Shown: one piece after another, positions 17,583 through 27,990 of the stretch | Layout of the letters: the number at the start of each line of letters is the position of its first letter | How positions within the stretch are numbered: position 1 is the first letter of the stretch | Assembly: GCA_003132585.1 (NCBI GenBank) | Contig: PKYG01000123.1 | Span: 532 to 46,758 of the forward strand | Length of the DNA: 46,227 nucleotides | Reading direction: 5' to 3' | From: Actinomycetota bacterium | GTDB lineage: Bacteria; Actinomycetota; Thermoleophilia; UBA2241 | Notes under the pieces: generated by a model | What the model saw: the letters and a program-made list of their open reading frames with translations, nothing else | The model's database searches: none | Told to the model about the DNA's origin: nothing | Translations under genes and position numbers: made by a program

Positions 17583-18710
17583 TCACCTGTCCAGGGTGCG
17601 CAGGTACTCCGAGATGGCAGCAAGACCGCCGACCAGGACGTCCTTGCTGCACGCGTAGCCCATGCGGAAACTGAACTCTTCGTCGAAGGCGACGCCGGGC
17701 ATGACGAAAGCCCCGTTGAAGTCGAAGAGCGCCTGACAGAACTCGGCCGACGACACCGGGTAGTCGTAGTGAATAAGGGTCGTCGTGCCAGCACGCGGGC
17801 GGACGTGGTGGAGCCGCGGTTCGCCGGCCAGCCACTCGTCGACGACGGCAAGGTTGTCGCGCACGATCGAGAGGCTGCGCTCGAGCACCGCGTCGATGTG
17901 CTCGAGCGCTACGGTCGCGAGCACGTCGTCGAGCACGCCGCAGCTGATCGTCGTGTAGTCGCGCACGTCGAGGCAGCGCTGGATGTGCTCCGGCCGACCC
18001 GCGACCCAGCCGGTGCGCAGGCCGGCGAGCGAGTAGCTCTTGCTCATGCTGCCGCTGCTCACGCCCTTCTCGTAGAGATCGGCGATCGAGGGCGCTGTCG
18101 TCCCCGGCTCGTGCTCCAGCTTGCGGTAGACCTCGTCGCAATGGATCCAGGCATTGCACTCTCGAGCCACGGCCACGATCTCGCGCAACAGCTCCTCATC
18201 CATGAGCGAACCGGTCGGATTGTTGGGGTTGTTGAGCACGATGAGGCTAGTACGGTCGTCGACGAGGGAACGGAGCGTGTGGACATCCGGCAGGTAGCCG
18301 TCCTCCTCACGCAGCTTGAGGTACTTGATCCTCGCACCCAGCGCCTCGGGGAAGGAGTAGAGCTGCTGATAGGTGGGCTTGACGCAGATGACGCTGTCGC
18401 CCGGCTCGACCAGGGCGAAGAGCGAGAGGATGTTGGCGCCGATGGCACCGTTGCCTACAAGGACGTTGTCGGCCGTGACGTGGTCGCCGTAGAGTGACGC
18501 GATTGCTGTGCGCAGGCCCGGCGAACCGGTGATGTCGCCATAGCCGAGCCGCGTCTCCCGCAGGCGCCGCAGCACTCCGCCGGCGTCGCCGCTCAGCTCC
18601 AGCAGATCGTCGAGCGTCAGCGAGTCGACGCAGGTCTCTGCTGTGTTCCAAGTAGCCGCCTTCTCATGGGAGTTCATCCACTGCTCGACGAAGAAGGGTT
18701 CGATGCGCAA
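17583..18710 (-). CDS. Class I/II PLP-dependent aminotransferase
   Basis: LGYGDITGSPGLRTAIASLYGDHVTADNVLVGNGAIGAN, VLNNPNNPTGSLMD, IHCDEVYRKLEHE, SSGSMSKSYSLAGLRTGWVAGR. Confidence 0.9.
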   Translation of the reverse strand: MRIEPFFVEQWMNSHEKAATWNTAETCVDSLTLDDLLELSGDAGGVLRRLRETRLGYGDITGSPGLRTAIASLYGDHVTADNVLVGNGAIGANILSLFALVEPGDSVICVKPTYQQLYSFPEALGARIKYLKLREEDGYLPDVHTLRSLVDDRTSLIVLNNPNNPTGSLMDEELLREIVAVARECNAWIHCDEVYRKLEHEPGTTAPSIADLYEKGVSSGSMSKSYSLAGLRTGWVAGRPEHIQRCLDVRDYTTISCGVLDDVLATVALEHIDAVLERSLSIVRDNLAVVDEWLAGEPRLHHVRPRAGTTTLIHYDYPVSSAEFCQALFDFNGAFVMPGVAFDEEFSFRMGYACSKDVLVGGLAAISEYLRTLDR

Positions 18711-18720
18711 GTCCGTCTCC

Positions 18721-19704
18721 TCAGAACTCGAACTCGACGCCGCGCTGGACGGCCCGGGCCCTGTCGTAGACGCACCTCGCGGCAGCCATGTCCTGCACGG
18801 CGAGACCGCATGACTGGTAGATGGTCATCTGGTCCGGCGAGGTGCGACCCGGCTTCGTGCCCGCCAGGACCTCGCCGATCTCGTCACTCACGTGCTCCGG
18901 GCCGAAGAGGCCTTCAGCGATGGGGATCAGACAGTCGCCGCACTCGGCAAGGTTGGCGTCCCGCGAGTCGACGACAACGCGTGCACGCCGCATGCTCTCG
19001 CCGTCGATCTCCCGCGCATCGGGCGTGTGCGAGCCGACGGCGTTGATGTGACAGCCAGGCTCAAGCCAGTCAGCGTCAACTACTGGTTGGCTCGAGTAGG
19101 TGACGGTGCACACGAGATCCGCACCCGCAAGCGCCTCGCGGGCATCGGCGACAGGTTCGACTGTAATACCCGGGTGCGCGCCTCGCGCCCGCGCCGCAAA
19201 GGCATCGGCTTCGTCCATCGTGAGCGCAGCGACACGCACCTGCTTCACCGGCCTCACGGCGAGCATCGCCGCGAGGTGACTGGCCGCTTGAGCTCCAGCG
19301 CCGATCACCGCGAGGGTGGATGCGTCCGTGTGCGCCAGGGCGCGCGTCGCCGCCGCCGACGCCGCGGCGGTGCGGATACCGGTGATGCTGGTGCCGTCGA
19401 GCACTGCGAGCAACTCGCCTGTGGCAGCGTCCAGCAAGGCGACCAGTCCGATGACAGCGGGAATGCCCTTGTCGAGGTTCCCGGGGAAGAACGTGATGAG
19501 CTTGCAGCCGAAGGCGTCCCGACCTCCCATCCAGGCCGGCATGAGGTTCATCTCGGCTTCCTCTGCGGGGATGACCATCGTCGTCCGCACGGGCATGATC
19601 GCCTCTCCGCGGGAGAACTCGATCTGGGTCTCAGCCATCAGGTCGATGCACACGTCCATCGGCAACAAGTCAACGACGTCGTTCGCGCTGAGCAAAAGGG
19701 TCAT
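18721..19704 (-). CDS. Ornithine cyclodeaminase / mu-crystallin family protein (paralog 1)
   Basis: GELLAVLDGTSITGIRTAAASAAATRALAHTDASTLAVIGAGAQAASHLAAMLAVRPVKQVRV...INAVGSHTPDAREID; start taken at ATG 19704. Confidence 0.9.
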   Translation of the reverse strand: MTLLLSANDVVDLLPMDVCIDLMAETQIEFSRGEAIMPVRTTMVIPAEEAEMNLMPAWMGGRDAFGCKLITFFPGNLDKGIPAVIGLVALLDAATGELLAVLDGTSITGIRTAAASAAATRALAHTDASTLAVIGAGAQAASHLAAMLAVRPVKQVRVAALTMDEADAFAARARGAHPGITVEPVADAREALAGADLVCTVTYSSQPVVDADWLEPGCHINAVGSHTPDAREIDGESMRRARVVVDSRDANLAECGDCLIPIAEGLFGPEHVSDEIGEVLAGTKPGRTSPDQMTIYQSCGLAVQDMAAARCVYDRARAVQRGVEFEF

Positions 19705-19739
19705 GGCGTAGCCTCCTGGGGTAGCCTGCGAGTCTCGAG

Positions 19740-20762
19740 TCAGGCGCTCAGATCGGAGAGGGTGCGCCCAAGGCCACGCCTGAGCGCCTCTGCGGCGACG
19801 AGGTTGGCCACGGCGGCATCCTGCACGCCCACTCCTGTCAGGTCCACAACGGTGATCTCCGAGTCTCCCTCTCGCCCCGGCTTCGATCCGGCCACGATCT
19901 CGCCGAGATCGCCGTACACGTCGGCGGCGGTCAAGGCGCCCGCCAGGATTGCGTGATGAATCTCCCCCTGCGTCAGGCACTGGGGCAGGTAGTCGGCAAC
20001 GACCTTGTCTGCGAGGCGCAGCACGCCGGGATCGAGTTCCTGCTTGGCGGGCATGTCCGACCCCATAGCGGTGATATGCACGCCTGGTTGCAGCCAGTCC
20101 GCCTTGAGATACGGCGCGCGCGCCGGCGTCGTGGTGACGATGACCTGCGCGTCGCGCACGGCATCCTCAACAGAATGCGCGACGCGCACGGTGAGCCCAT
20201 CAGCCTCGCCCATCTCAAGCGCGTAGCTCTCCGCCTTCGGTGTATCGATGTCGAAGATCGTGGCGTGCCTGATCGGACGCACTGCCCGCAAGGCGCGGAG
20301 CTGATAGCGGCCCTGCACCCCGGCGCCAATGATCGCCGCACGCGTTGCCTCACCCGATGAGAAATACTCCGCGGCAACCGCTCCCGCGGCCGCCGTGCGC
20401 AGGTCGGTCAAGAAGCCGCCGTCGAAGATGACTGCCTGGAGAAGCCCGGTTTCGGCGTCGAACACGAGCGTGACACCCTCCCCCGCCGGCAAGCCTTTTG
20501 CCGGATTGTCAAAGAAGCCGCTGGCGGTCTTGATTGAATAGAACGGCGCTCCTCGCAAGTACGCGCCCTTCGCGTGGAACTCGCCATGATGCTCAACGAC
20601 ATCGATGTCCATGACCGCGGGAAGGACGGCCTTATCTGTCGCCAGCAGGGCGAAGGCCTCCGCCACGGCCGCCCGAGCAGTGTCCAATGTGACTAGCTCT
20701 CGCACTTCACTCTCAACGAGAATCCGAGCAACCCGTGGTCGATCACGCGACTCCGTGTTCAT
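19740..20762 (-). CDS. Ornithine cyclodeaminase / mu-crystallin family protein (paralog 2)
   Basis: GLLQAVIFDGGFLTDLRTAAAGAVAAEYFSSGEATRAAIIGAGVQGRYQLRALRAVRPIRHATIFDID...ITAMGSDMPAKQELD. Confidence 0.9.
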   Translation of the reverse strand: MNTESRDRPRVARILVESEVRELVTLDTARAAVAEAFALLATDKAVLPAVMDIDVVEHHGEFHAKGAYLRGAPFYSIKTASGFFDNPAKGLPAGEGVTLVFDAETGLLQAVIFDGGFLTDLRTAAAGAVAAEYFSSGEATRAAIIGAGVQGRYQLRALRAVRPIRHATIFDIDTPKAESYALEMGEADGLTVRVAHSVEDAVRDAQVIVTTTPARAPYLKADWLQPGVHITAMGSDMPAKQELDPGVLRLADKVVADYLPQCLTQGEIHHAILAGALTAADVYGDLGEIVAGSKPGREGDSEITVVDLTGVGVQDAAVANLVAAEALRRGLGRTLSDLSA

Positions 20763-21108
20763 GCTGCCTCCTTCTCAACGCGCTTCCGCACGTCATTCAA
20801 GACGCAAGACCGTCAGCATCACAGCCCCATCTAGGTTGGCCATAGCGACGCTGTGAGCTCACAGCCGCCGGTGCCCGTCGCGTGAACGACGAGCGGGAGC
20901 TCACCGGCGGGTCAAGACATCGAGTCGATGACACGACAAGGTCACACAACTACCCCGGGTTACGCCGGTCGACAGCGCTGAGCGCCCACTTGGCGGAGAA
21001 GAGGAGCCCACACATCTTCACCGGCAACGCCAATAGACGGTCTCTTCACCCAAGGCGCAGCCATCGACCGAGCCCGCAAGAGCCTTCCTCTTCTCTCGGC
21101 ATCAACAG

Positions 21109-22125
21109 TCACGGATTAGCCGTTGGAGCGAAGAAGCGCGGGAGCGGCATGTCGAGGACGGTCAACATCCCTGGTCGCGCCTCGACAATGAGAGGGATGT
21201 AGTTGCCGGTGCTGGCCACAGTGCCCATTCCTCCGGGGTGCTCCGGCACGTTCTGCATGTGCACCTCGGGTGTCCCAATGATGTTGATGTAGTCGCCGGT
21301 CTCTTGCCCTTCCGCGCCAGGGTGGATCTGCTGCGGGTGAACAAGCTCAATCCTTAGGTCGCCTCCGGAGTAGGCCTTGGCGACGTGACGGCAGCCTGCC
21401 ACGTCGCCCGGCTTCACAATCACGTGAGGAGTGGACCGCTCAACACTCGTGAGTATGGGCTCACGCGTCTCTTCAATGCTGTCGATCTCCCACCCTACCG
21501 CCTTTGCAATCAGCCCGATTGACTCGGGGAAGCCAATATGTCCGACGATGCTGCCGTTGGCTACGCCGATGCCGAAGTCCTCTGGAGTTGTCCCCACACC
21601 CTGACTTGTCAGCACGGTTGGTCCATACGGCGACAGATCGTTGACTCGTTTCACCTCGATACGGTCGACCTTCAGGCAGACACTTGACCACGCGATGGCC
21701 AGAGCGTCCATCATGAAGCCGGGATTGATGCCGGTTCCAAGGATGCTGACCCCGCGTTCCTCCGCGAGAGCGGCGATGCTGTCGGCCCACGCTGGATCTG
21801 ATGCCCAGGGATAAGCGAGGGTCTCCGCGATGCACAACACATTGCACCCTGCCCTCAGCGCTGGTTCGACTTGGCCCGAAATCCGGTGCAGGTCCGATTG
21901 CGTGTTGATCAGCACGACGTCTGGCTTCTTGGCGAGGACCGACTCAAAGTCGTCCGTCATGACGACGTCGCACTCGCATCCGATAAGTCCCCCGACGGTC
22001 GTCCCCACTTTGGCCGGAGACGTCACAATGCAGCCGACGAGTTCAAGGTCTCTTGGCCGGTCAAGTACGTACCTCAACATTCCCTGACCCATCTGACCAG
22101 TGCCCCACTCCACCACCCTTATCAT
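21109..22125 (-). CDS. Dihydrodipicolinate-reductase-like oxidoreductase, resembling 2,4-diaminopentanoate dehydrogenase
   Basis: IRVVEWGTGQMGQGMLRYVLDRPRDLELVGCIVTSPAKVGTTVG...ILGTGINPGFMMDAL...TGNYIPLIVEARPGMLTVLDMPLPRFF. Confidence 0.75.
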   Translation of the reverse strand: MIRVVEWGTGQMGQGMLRYVLDRPRDLELVGCIVTSPAKVGTTVGGLIGCECDVVMTDDFESVLAKKPDVVLINTQSDLHRISGQVEPALRAGCNVLCIAETLAYPWASDPAWADSIAALAEERGVSILGTGINPGFMMDALAIAWSSVCLKVDRIEVKRVNDLSPYGPTVLTSQGVGTTPEDFGIGVANGSIVGHIGFPESIGLIAKAVGWEIDSIEETREPILTSVERSTPHVIVKPGDVAGCRHVAKAYSGGDLRIELVHPQQIHPGAEGQETGDYINIIGTPEVHMQNVPEHPGGMGTVASTGNYIPLIVEARPGMLTVLDMPLPRFFAPTANP

Positions 22126-22197
22126 TCTCGATCCTCCGTTAGTTCCAGCTTTGCGGCCAAACGCGCGCTCGCCGCCGACACAAGCTTCCTCGTGAAC

Positions 22198-23373
22198 CTA
22201 GGACAATGTCTCCGTGGGTACTTCGCGAAGAATGGCGTCGAGTGTCTCAAGAGCTTGGTCGATGTCCCGCAAGTTGTTGAAGTAATGGGGCGAGAATCTG
22301 ATAGCCGCGAAACGCGGTGACACGATGACACCACGACGGTTGAGTTCTGCCGCGACCTTCTCGCCGTCCCTGCCAGGGAATCTTGCAGTCACGATGCTGC
22401 TCCTCTCGGACGAGGACCTTGGTGAGATGACCTCCGCCCCAAGCTCGTCAAGCCCAGCGATCAGATGCTCTCCCAGCGCCGTCCCGTGGCGACGCACTTC
22501 GTCCGAGGACAGCGACAGGAGGTACTCGATGGACTGGCCGAGGCCGAATGCAGCGGCATAGCTCGTGGTACAGAACTCAAAACGGCGCATGTTTGGGGGG
22601 TACGTCAAGCTCCTTGAGTCAAATGTCCACATATCGTAGGAGCTCCGCCATCCCACCAGAATAGGCTCGAATCGCTCGAAGAGGCTGGGAGCGAGATAGA
22701 GGAAGCCGGCGCCGAACGGTCCACACAGCCACTTGTAGGAGGTCGCCACCATCGCATCCACTCCACTCGCGGCCGCGTCGATGGGGACGGCCCCGACGGA
22801 CTGGCTCGCATCGATCACGCAGACGGCTCCGACCGAGTGCGCAAGGTCGGCAAGGCTGCGAAGGTCAAGTATGCGTCCATTTGAGTACTGGCCATGACTC
22901 ACGACGATCGCTGCCGTGGCGCTGTCTACCCGCGCGGCAATGTCATCCAGGCAGAGTGCAGATGGGTCATTCCATCGCTCGACCAACCGTAGTTCCGCGC
23001 CGGTATCCTGACAGACTCGACGCCACGGGTACACGACACTCGGATGCTCAATGTCAACGCTTACCACATTCCCCGTGGGTCGGATTCCCCAGGCGATCTG
23101 GGCCATAGCCTCGGTGCAGCTACTGAGGATGGCGATGTGTTCGTCGGCTACCCCAATCAGGCGAGCAGCAGCCTGTCTCGCCCCCTCGTAAGCCAGCACT
23201 TCTGCCGCCTCGTCGAGGCTCACTGTGCCGGCGCTCAGGATGCCTCGCTCATACTCTTCCATAGACCGAAGAGCGGGCAACGGCATGAGGGCAATGGAGG
23301 CCGAGTTCAGATAGACGTACTTCTCCAGTGCCGGGAAGTCCGAACGGGGGACGATTCCGTCTTGCTCATTCAT
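22198..23373 (-). CDS. Class V aminotransferase (cysteine desulfurase/isopenicillin-N-epimerase-like fold)
   Basis: YVYLNSASIALMPLPALRSMEEY, VVSHGQYSNGRILDLRSLADLAHSVGAVCVIDASQSVGAVPIDAAASGVDAMVATSYKWLCGPFGAGFLYL. Confidence 0.9.
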   Translation of the reverse strand: MNEQDGIVPRSDFPALEKYVYLNSASIALMPLPALRSMEEYERGILSAGTVSLDEAAEVLAYEGARQAAARLIGVADEHIAILSSCTEAMAQIAWGIRPTGNVVSVDIEHPSVVYPWRRVCQDTGAELRLVERWNDPSALCLDDIAARVDSATAAIVVSHGQYSNGRILDLRSLADLAHSVGAVCVIDASQSVGAVPIDAAASGVDAMVATSYKWLCGPFGAGFLYLAPSLFERFEPILVGWRSSYDMWTFDSRSLTYPPNMRRFEFCTTSYAAAFGLGQSIEYLLSLSSDEVRRHGTALGEHLIAGLDELGAEVISPRSSSERSSIVTARFPGRDGEKVAAELNRRGVIVSPRFAAIRFSPHYFNNLRDIDQALETLDAILREVPTETLS

Positions 23374-24139
23374 TGACTACTCCTTCACCCGGGCCCTTGC
23401 AGTACTCATGGCGGAGTGACGCTTCTCACCCCTACACAAAGAATGGCAGCAGACCATTAATCGATGCGAACACATCCTATGGTATCATACTCATTTAGTG
23501 CAGAGTGTCTAATACAGCATCAACATACCACTTCATCTAAGCTGACCAGCGCCCGAGGAATCAGCCAACTCCGACTGTAGGCTTGTCGACCCGGGAAGGA
23601 GTCTCTCTTGGGCTGGCGCTTCACCTTGAGCCACTCGGCCAGCCAGATGCGTCACTCTTTGCGCCCGCGAGTGGGTGTCCTCGTGGACGCCTCGGGCATC
23701 ACGACTTAGGGCACCTTCTCGCCCTGGCCGCCTGGCGGTCTCCTACCTCCCGCCCGACCGACTCATCGTGAGGCAGGCGGCCGGGGAAGACTCCTGAGCC
23801 GGGCTGCAAGGCCTGTAGCCAACGGCATCGACCGCCATTGCGCGACGACGAAGACGCCTTGACCGCGGCCGTGACTGGTCTCCCCGGCAGGCGGCCGGTG
23901 CCCTTGAGCACCTATGCGACGCACTCCCTTCACTCGTGATCGACCTCGAACGGTCCCCGCCACTTCATCACGGTGGAGGCCCGGAGCCGCAGCTTGTTCG
24001 TGCATGCGCGCGCCAGCACCTTGGCCAACGGCTGCCCCGCGCGACTGACGAGAGGTCCTGACCAGCGAGGTGCTCCGCGGCGACGGCCATGTCTGCGCGC
24101 GCGGCGACCGGCCACGGCGTGCTCGCCAACGGCCCGCCG

Positions 24140-24254
24140 GCATCCGAGACGATCGTCTAGCAAGGCTTCAGATTCGTCGACCACGCTCGGCAGTCCTTTG
24201 CCCGAGCAGCTGTGGGACTGACATGGAGGGTGGACGATGCATGGGGTCCATTCG
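24140..24254. mobile_element. Decayed IS3 3'-end remnant
   Basis: GAGACGATCGTCTAGCAAGGCTTCAGATT...GTGGGACTGACATGGAGGGTGGACGATGCATGGGGTCCA parallels 10090-10205. Confidence 0.65.
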
Positions 24255-24259
24255 AGCGG

Positions 24260-24790
24260 CGTTCAGGCAAGAGGCTGGAGATCGGCAAGAGAGGGCTCTC
24301 CTTGCCAAGGCGGGTGAACGCAACAACCGACGGCTGGGGCCACCTGGCGGCGGTGATCGACTGCCACGACCGCGAGATCGTCGGTTACGAGTTCAGCCTG
24401 CGAGGGCGCGCCAAGGAGGCGGAGCGGGCCCTCGAGGAGGCCTGTCTTGCCCGCTTCGGCACCCTGCGCCCGGAAGGTGAAACACCGCAGATCCGCAGTG
24501 ACAACGGCCTCATCTTCACCGCCCGGCGCTTCAGGGCAGCTTGCCGCGACTACCGCCTCTTCCAGGAGTTCATCACGCCCTACACGCCGGAGCAGAACGG
24601 CATGATCGAGCGCTTCTTCCGCTCCTTGAAAGAGGAGTGCGTCCGGCAGCACAACTTCGCCAGCTTCATCGAGGCACGAGCGGCGATCGACAGCTGGATC
24701 CGCTGGTACAACGAGCGTCGTCCCCATCAGGCTCTCGGCTATCTGAGCCCGCGCCAGTATCGGGCCCAGCAACTACAGGCGGTGGCTTGA
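24260..24790 (+). pseudogene. IS3-family transposase (integrase core), 5'-truncated, abutting a different IS3 remnant
   Basis: DGWGHLAAVIDCHDREIVGYEFSLRGRAKEAERAL...IRSDNGLIFTARRFRAACRDYRLFQEFITPYTPEQNGMIERFFRSLKEECVRQHNFASF...YNERRPHQALGYLSPRQYRAQQLQAVA. Confidence 0.88.
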
Positions 24791-25011
24791 GATGGGGGGA
24801 GCACTACAACTGCACAGAGAGCCTAGCGAGTACCGACCGTGCGGGTATCTTCCTCCTCCACAGGACCAGCCCCGCAGGTTGGAGTGACGTTGGTGCGCAC
24901 ACCCGTGGCAACGGGGGGCGGTCATCGACGTCCAGCCGTCTACTCAGACCATGCTTGGCTCCGAAGAGCGCAATACCGTGCCTATCATCCTCCACGGACT
25001 GCCCGTGACGC

Positions 25012-25833
25012 CTACGCCAGTACCTTTGAGAGGAACAGCTTGGTGCGCTCCTCCCTGGGGTTCACGAGCACCTCCTCCGGAGGACCGTTCTCGACGATTA
25101 CGCCTCCATCCATGAGCGCGACGCCGTCGGCGACCTCCTTGGCGAATCCGATCTCGTGCGTGACGACGACCATGGTCATGCCTTCGCGGGCGAGGTTCTT
25201 CATCACCTCGAGCACCTCGCCCACCAGCTCCGGGTCGAGCGCCGACGTGGGCTCGTCGAAGAGCATCAGCTTGGGCTTCATCGCCAACGCCCTGGCGATC
25301 GCCACGCGCTGCTGCTGCCCGCCGGAGAGCTGCGCGGGGTAGACGTCGAGCTTGTCACGCAGGCCGACGCTCGTGAGCAGCTCCTCCGCCTCGCTCTCGG
25401 CCTGCTTGTGAGAAACATGCTGCACGTGGATCGGTGACTCCATCACGTTCTCGATCGCGGTCATGTGCGGAAACAGGTTGAAGCGCTGAAAGACCATGCC
25501 GACGAGCGAGCGCTGGCGGGCGACGTCCTTTGCCCTCATCTCGTGCAGGACGTCGCCCTTCTGTCGGTAACCCATGAGCTCGCCGGCGACCCATAGCCGG
25601 CCGGCGTTGATCTTCTCCAGATGGTTGATGCAGCGGAGCAGGGTCGACTTCCCGCCCCCCGAGGGGCCGAGCAACACCCATGTCTGCTGTGGCATGACCT
25701 CGAGGTCGACACCTCTAAGAACGTCGAGCCTACCGAACGACTTCCAGACCTGCTCCGCCCTGAGCATCGACTGGCCGGTAAGGGGGGCGCTCGCGGCGAT
25801 CTGGTCGGCGCTGACGATGGGAGTCTCAGACAT
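25012..25833 (-). CDS. Polar amino acid ABC transporter ATP-binding protein
   Basis: [85 protein letters not shown]. Confidence 0.94.
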   Translation of the reverse strand: MSETPIVSADQIAASAPLTGQSMLRAEQVWKSFGRLDVLRGVDLEVMPQQTWVLLGPSGGGKSTLLRCINHLEKINAGRLWVAGELMGYRQKGDVLHEMRAKDVARQRSLVGMVFQRFNLFPHMTAIENVMESPIHVQHVSHKQAESEAEELLTSVGLRDKLDVYPAQLSGGQQQRVAIARALAMKPKLMLFDEPTSALDPELVGEVLEVMKNLAREGMTMVVVTHEIGFAKEVADGVALMDGGVIVENGPPEEVLVNPREERTKLFLSKVLA

Positions 25834-26782
25834 GGCCCATCCCCGCCCGCCGCAGCTCCCGGCGAGCCGCCCGCTTCTCGGCTGCCGCAGCCTCCTTCCG
25901 CCCGGATCCCTTGCCGTAGTAGGCCTCCAGATAGTGCTGGCCAATTGACAGGATTGATGTCAGGAAGAGATACCAGATGCAGGCCACGCTCAGCAGAGGG
26001 ATGATCTTGAAGTTCTGCCCGTAGGCAAGCTGCAGGTTCGTGAGCAAGTCGCGACCCGCGATTACTGACACGAGGGCGGACGTCTTGAGCATGCCGATCG
26101 TCTCGTTGCCCATCGTGGGAACGATCACCCGCATTGCCTGCGGCAGCACGACCCGTCGCATCGTGAGCGTGGGGGACATGCCGAGCGACAACGACGCCTC
26201 GGTCTGGCCCGCGTCGACCGAGATAATCCCAGCCCGCACGAGCTCGGCACAATATGCGGCCTCGTTCAGTCCGAGAGCGAGGATGGCGGCAGTCGTGGCC
26301 CCAATAGCGGCGCTGGTCTCTGCAGAGCCGAACAGTATGCCCGTGAAGGGGAGGCCGAAAAAGAGGGTGGGATAGAGCGCGCCGAGAAATCCCCAGATGA
26401 GGATCTGGACCAGCACCGGAATCCCGCGGAAGAACCATATGTATGCGACCGCGATTGCTGACAGAACACGGTTCTCCGAGAGCCTCATAACGGCCAATAG
26501 GATGCCGCCAAGGATTCCGATGGCCATGGCGATGAAAGTCAGGTAGATGGTGACAACAAGGCCTCGCAGCACGAGGGGTTTGAAGAGGTAGTCTCGAATG
26601 GTTGGCCAATCGATGTTCGGGTTTCCCGCGGAGGAATAGAGGAGAGCAACGACGAGGTACAGGACGATGACCGCACTGACCCAGCGGCCCCAGTGGCGCA
26701 AGGGAACGACCTTGGTGTTCTGCGGGCGTATGGGGAATCGCACTGGGTATTCAGGCCCCGACCCTTGAGCTGCCCCAGTCAT
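25826..26782 (-). CDS. Polar amino acid ABC transporter permease (HisM/GlnP family)
   Basis: [112 protein letters not shown]. Confidence 0.94.
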   Translation of the reverse strand: MTGAAQGSGPEYPVRFPIRPQNTKVVPLRHWGRWVSAVIVLYLVVALLYSSAGNPNIDWPTIRDYLFKPLVLRGLVVTIYLTFIAMAIGILGGILLAVMRLSENRVLSAIAVAYIWFFRGIPVLVQILIWGFLGALYPTLFFGLPFTGILFGSAETSAAIGATTAAILALGLNEAAYCAELVRAGIISVDAGQTEASLSLGMSPTLTMRRVVLPQAMRVIVPTMGNETIGMLKTSALVSVIAGRDLLTNLQLAYGQNFKIIPLLSVACIWYLFLTSILSIGQHYLEAYYGKGSGRKEAAAAEKRAARRELRRAGMGHV

Positions 26783-26846
26783 CGTCGTATCCTCGTTGTT
26801 CGCAGCTGTCGCCGGTCTCTTGGCGAGAGACGTGCAGCGGTCGCGG

Positions 26847-27887
26847 TCAAGTGCCCTGGTTCAGTTGAGCGGACTGAACTGCGGCAGCTCCAAGGCCCCA
26901 CTTCTCCATGATCTTCGCGTACGCTCCGTCGTCGATAAGGGCCTGCAGGGCCTTCTGCATCGAGTCACGGAGCTGAGTGTTCTTTTTCGACACGCCAATA
27001 CCGACCGGTGCAGGATTGTAGCCGTTCGGAAACTTCGGGTCGATGACGACCTCGAAAGCATTGCCGTTGTCGTAGCTCTTGGCGGCCCAGGCGGCAGCGG
27101 AGAGGTCCATAAGGCTTGCGTCCCCCTTGCCCGCTTTCACACCGAGGGTCAGCGCGGGGGAGTTGGGCAGTTGGATCAGCTGCATGGGCGGCTTCCCGGC
27201 AGCCTTGAACTGCGGCTGGACCGTCTTGAGCGCCCAGGAGGCTTGGCTTGAGCCACTGTTGACAATGACTCGCTTTCCCGAGAGGTCGTCCACGCTTGCG
27301 ATGTTCTGAGGGTTACCCTTCAGGACGAGAATGACAATGCTATCCAATGCGTAGTCGACGAAGTCGACGGTCGCCTGGCGCTCCTTGGTGTCAGACAAAT
27401 CCGAGATCACAACGTCCGCCTTGTCCGCCTGAACGGATGGAATCATGGAGTCGAAGGGCATCTGGATAGCACTCGCCGTGACGCCGAGCTTGGTCGCAAG
27501 TGCCTGCGAGAGGTCCCAATCCAGGCCTGTGACTTCGTTGCTCCCCTCACTCACATACATCTCCCATGGAGGGTACGGGATGTTCATAGCGACCCGCAGA
27601 ACCCCTGATGCCTTCACTTTCTCGGGAAGGGTCGCTGCTAGAGCCGGATCGGTAGCTATCTGAACACCAGCCACCGTCGCGGTCTTCATTGCCGTACCGC
27701 TAGCTGAAGTGGTGCTTGACGAGGCGCCACAGCCCGCGAGGATGGCTACGGCGAAGAGCATCGCAAGAGCGGCCACGCCCAGAAGGAGCCCGTGGGGCCG
27801 TCGCGTGTGGCCCAAGTCGGCCCCTGAGCAGGGCTCGAGTCTGCTCCGGCCTTGAGACACGTGACCCGCTTGACCTGAGAATCCCAT
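26847..27887 (-). CDS. ABC transporter substrate-binding protein, amino acid type (lipoprotein)
   Basis: LFAVAILAGCGASS lipobox; ASGVLRVAMNIPYPPWEMYVSEGSNEVTGLDWDLSQALATKLGV; ADVVISDLSDTKERQATVDFVDYALDSIVILV. Confidence 0.92.
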   Translation of the reverse strand: MGFSGQAGHVSQGRSRLEPCSGADLGHTRRPHGLLLGVAALAMLFAVAILAGCGASSSTTSASGTAMKTATVAGVQIATDPALAATLPEKVKASGVLRVAMNIPYPPWEMYVSEGSNEVTGLDWDLSQALATKLGVTASAIQMPFDSMIPSVQADKADVVISDLSDTKERQATVDFVDYALDSIVILVLKGNPQNIASVDDLSGKRVIVNSGSSQASWALKTVQPQFKAAGKPPMQLIQLPNSPALTLGVKAGKGDASLMDLSAAAWAAKSYDNGNAFEVVIDPKFPNGYNPAPVGIGVSKKNTQLRDSMQKALQALIDDGAYAKIMEKWGLGAAAVQSAQLNQGT

Positions 27888-27990
27888 GACGCCTCCATTT
27901 CCTTGTTCTCTTGCATGTTCGGCCAGGACCACGTCCCGTCCGCAGGGGCTTCAACACAAAGCTCGAGTGCTTTGGTCCGCTCCGCGAGAG

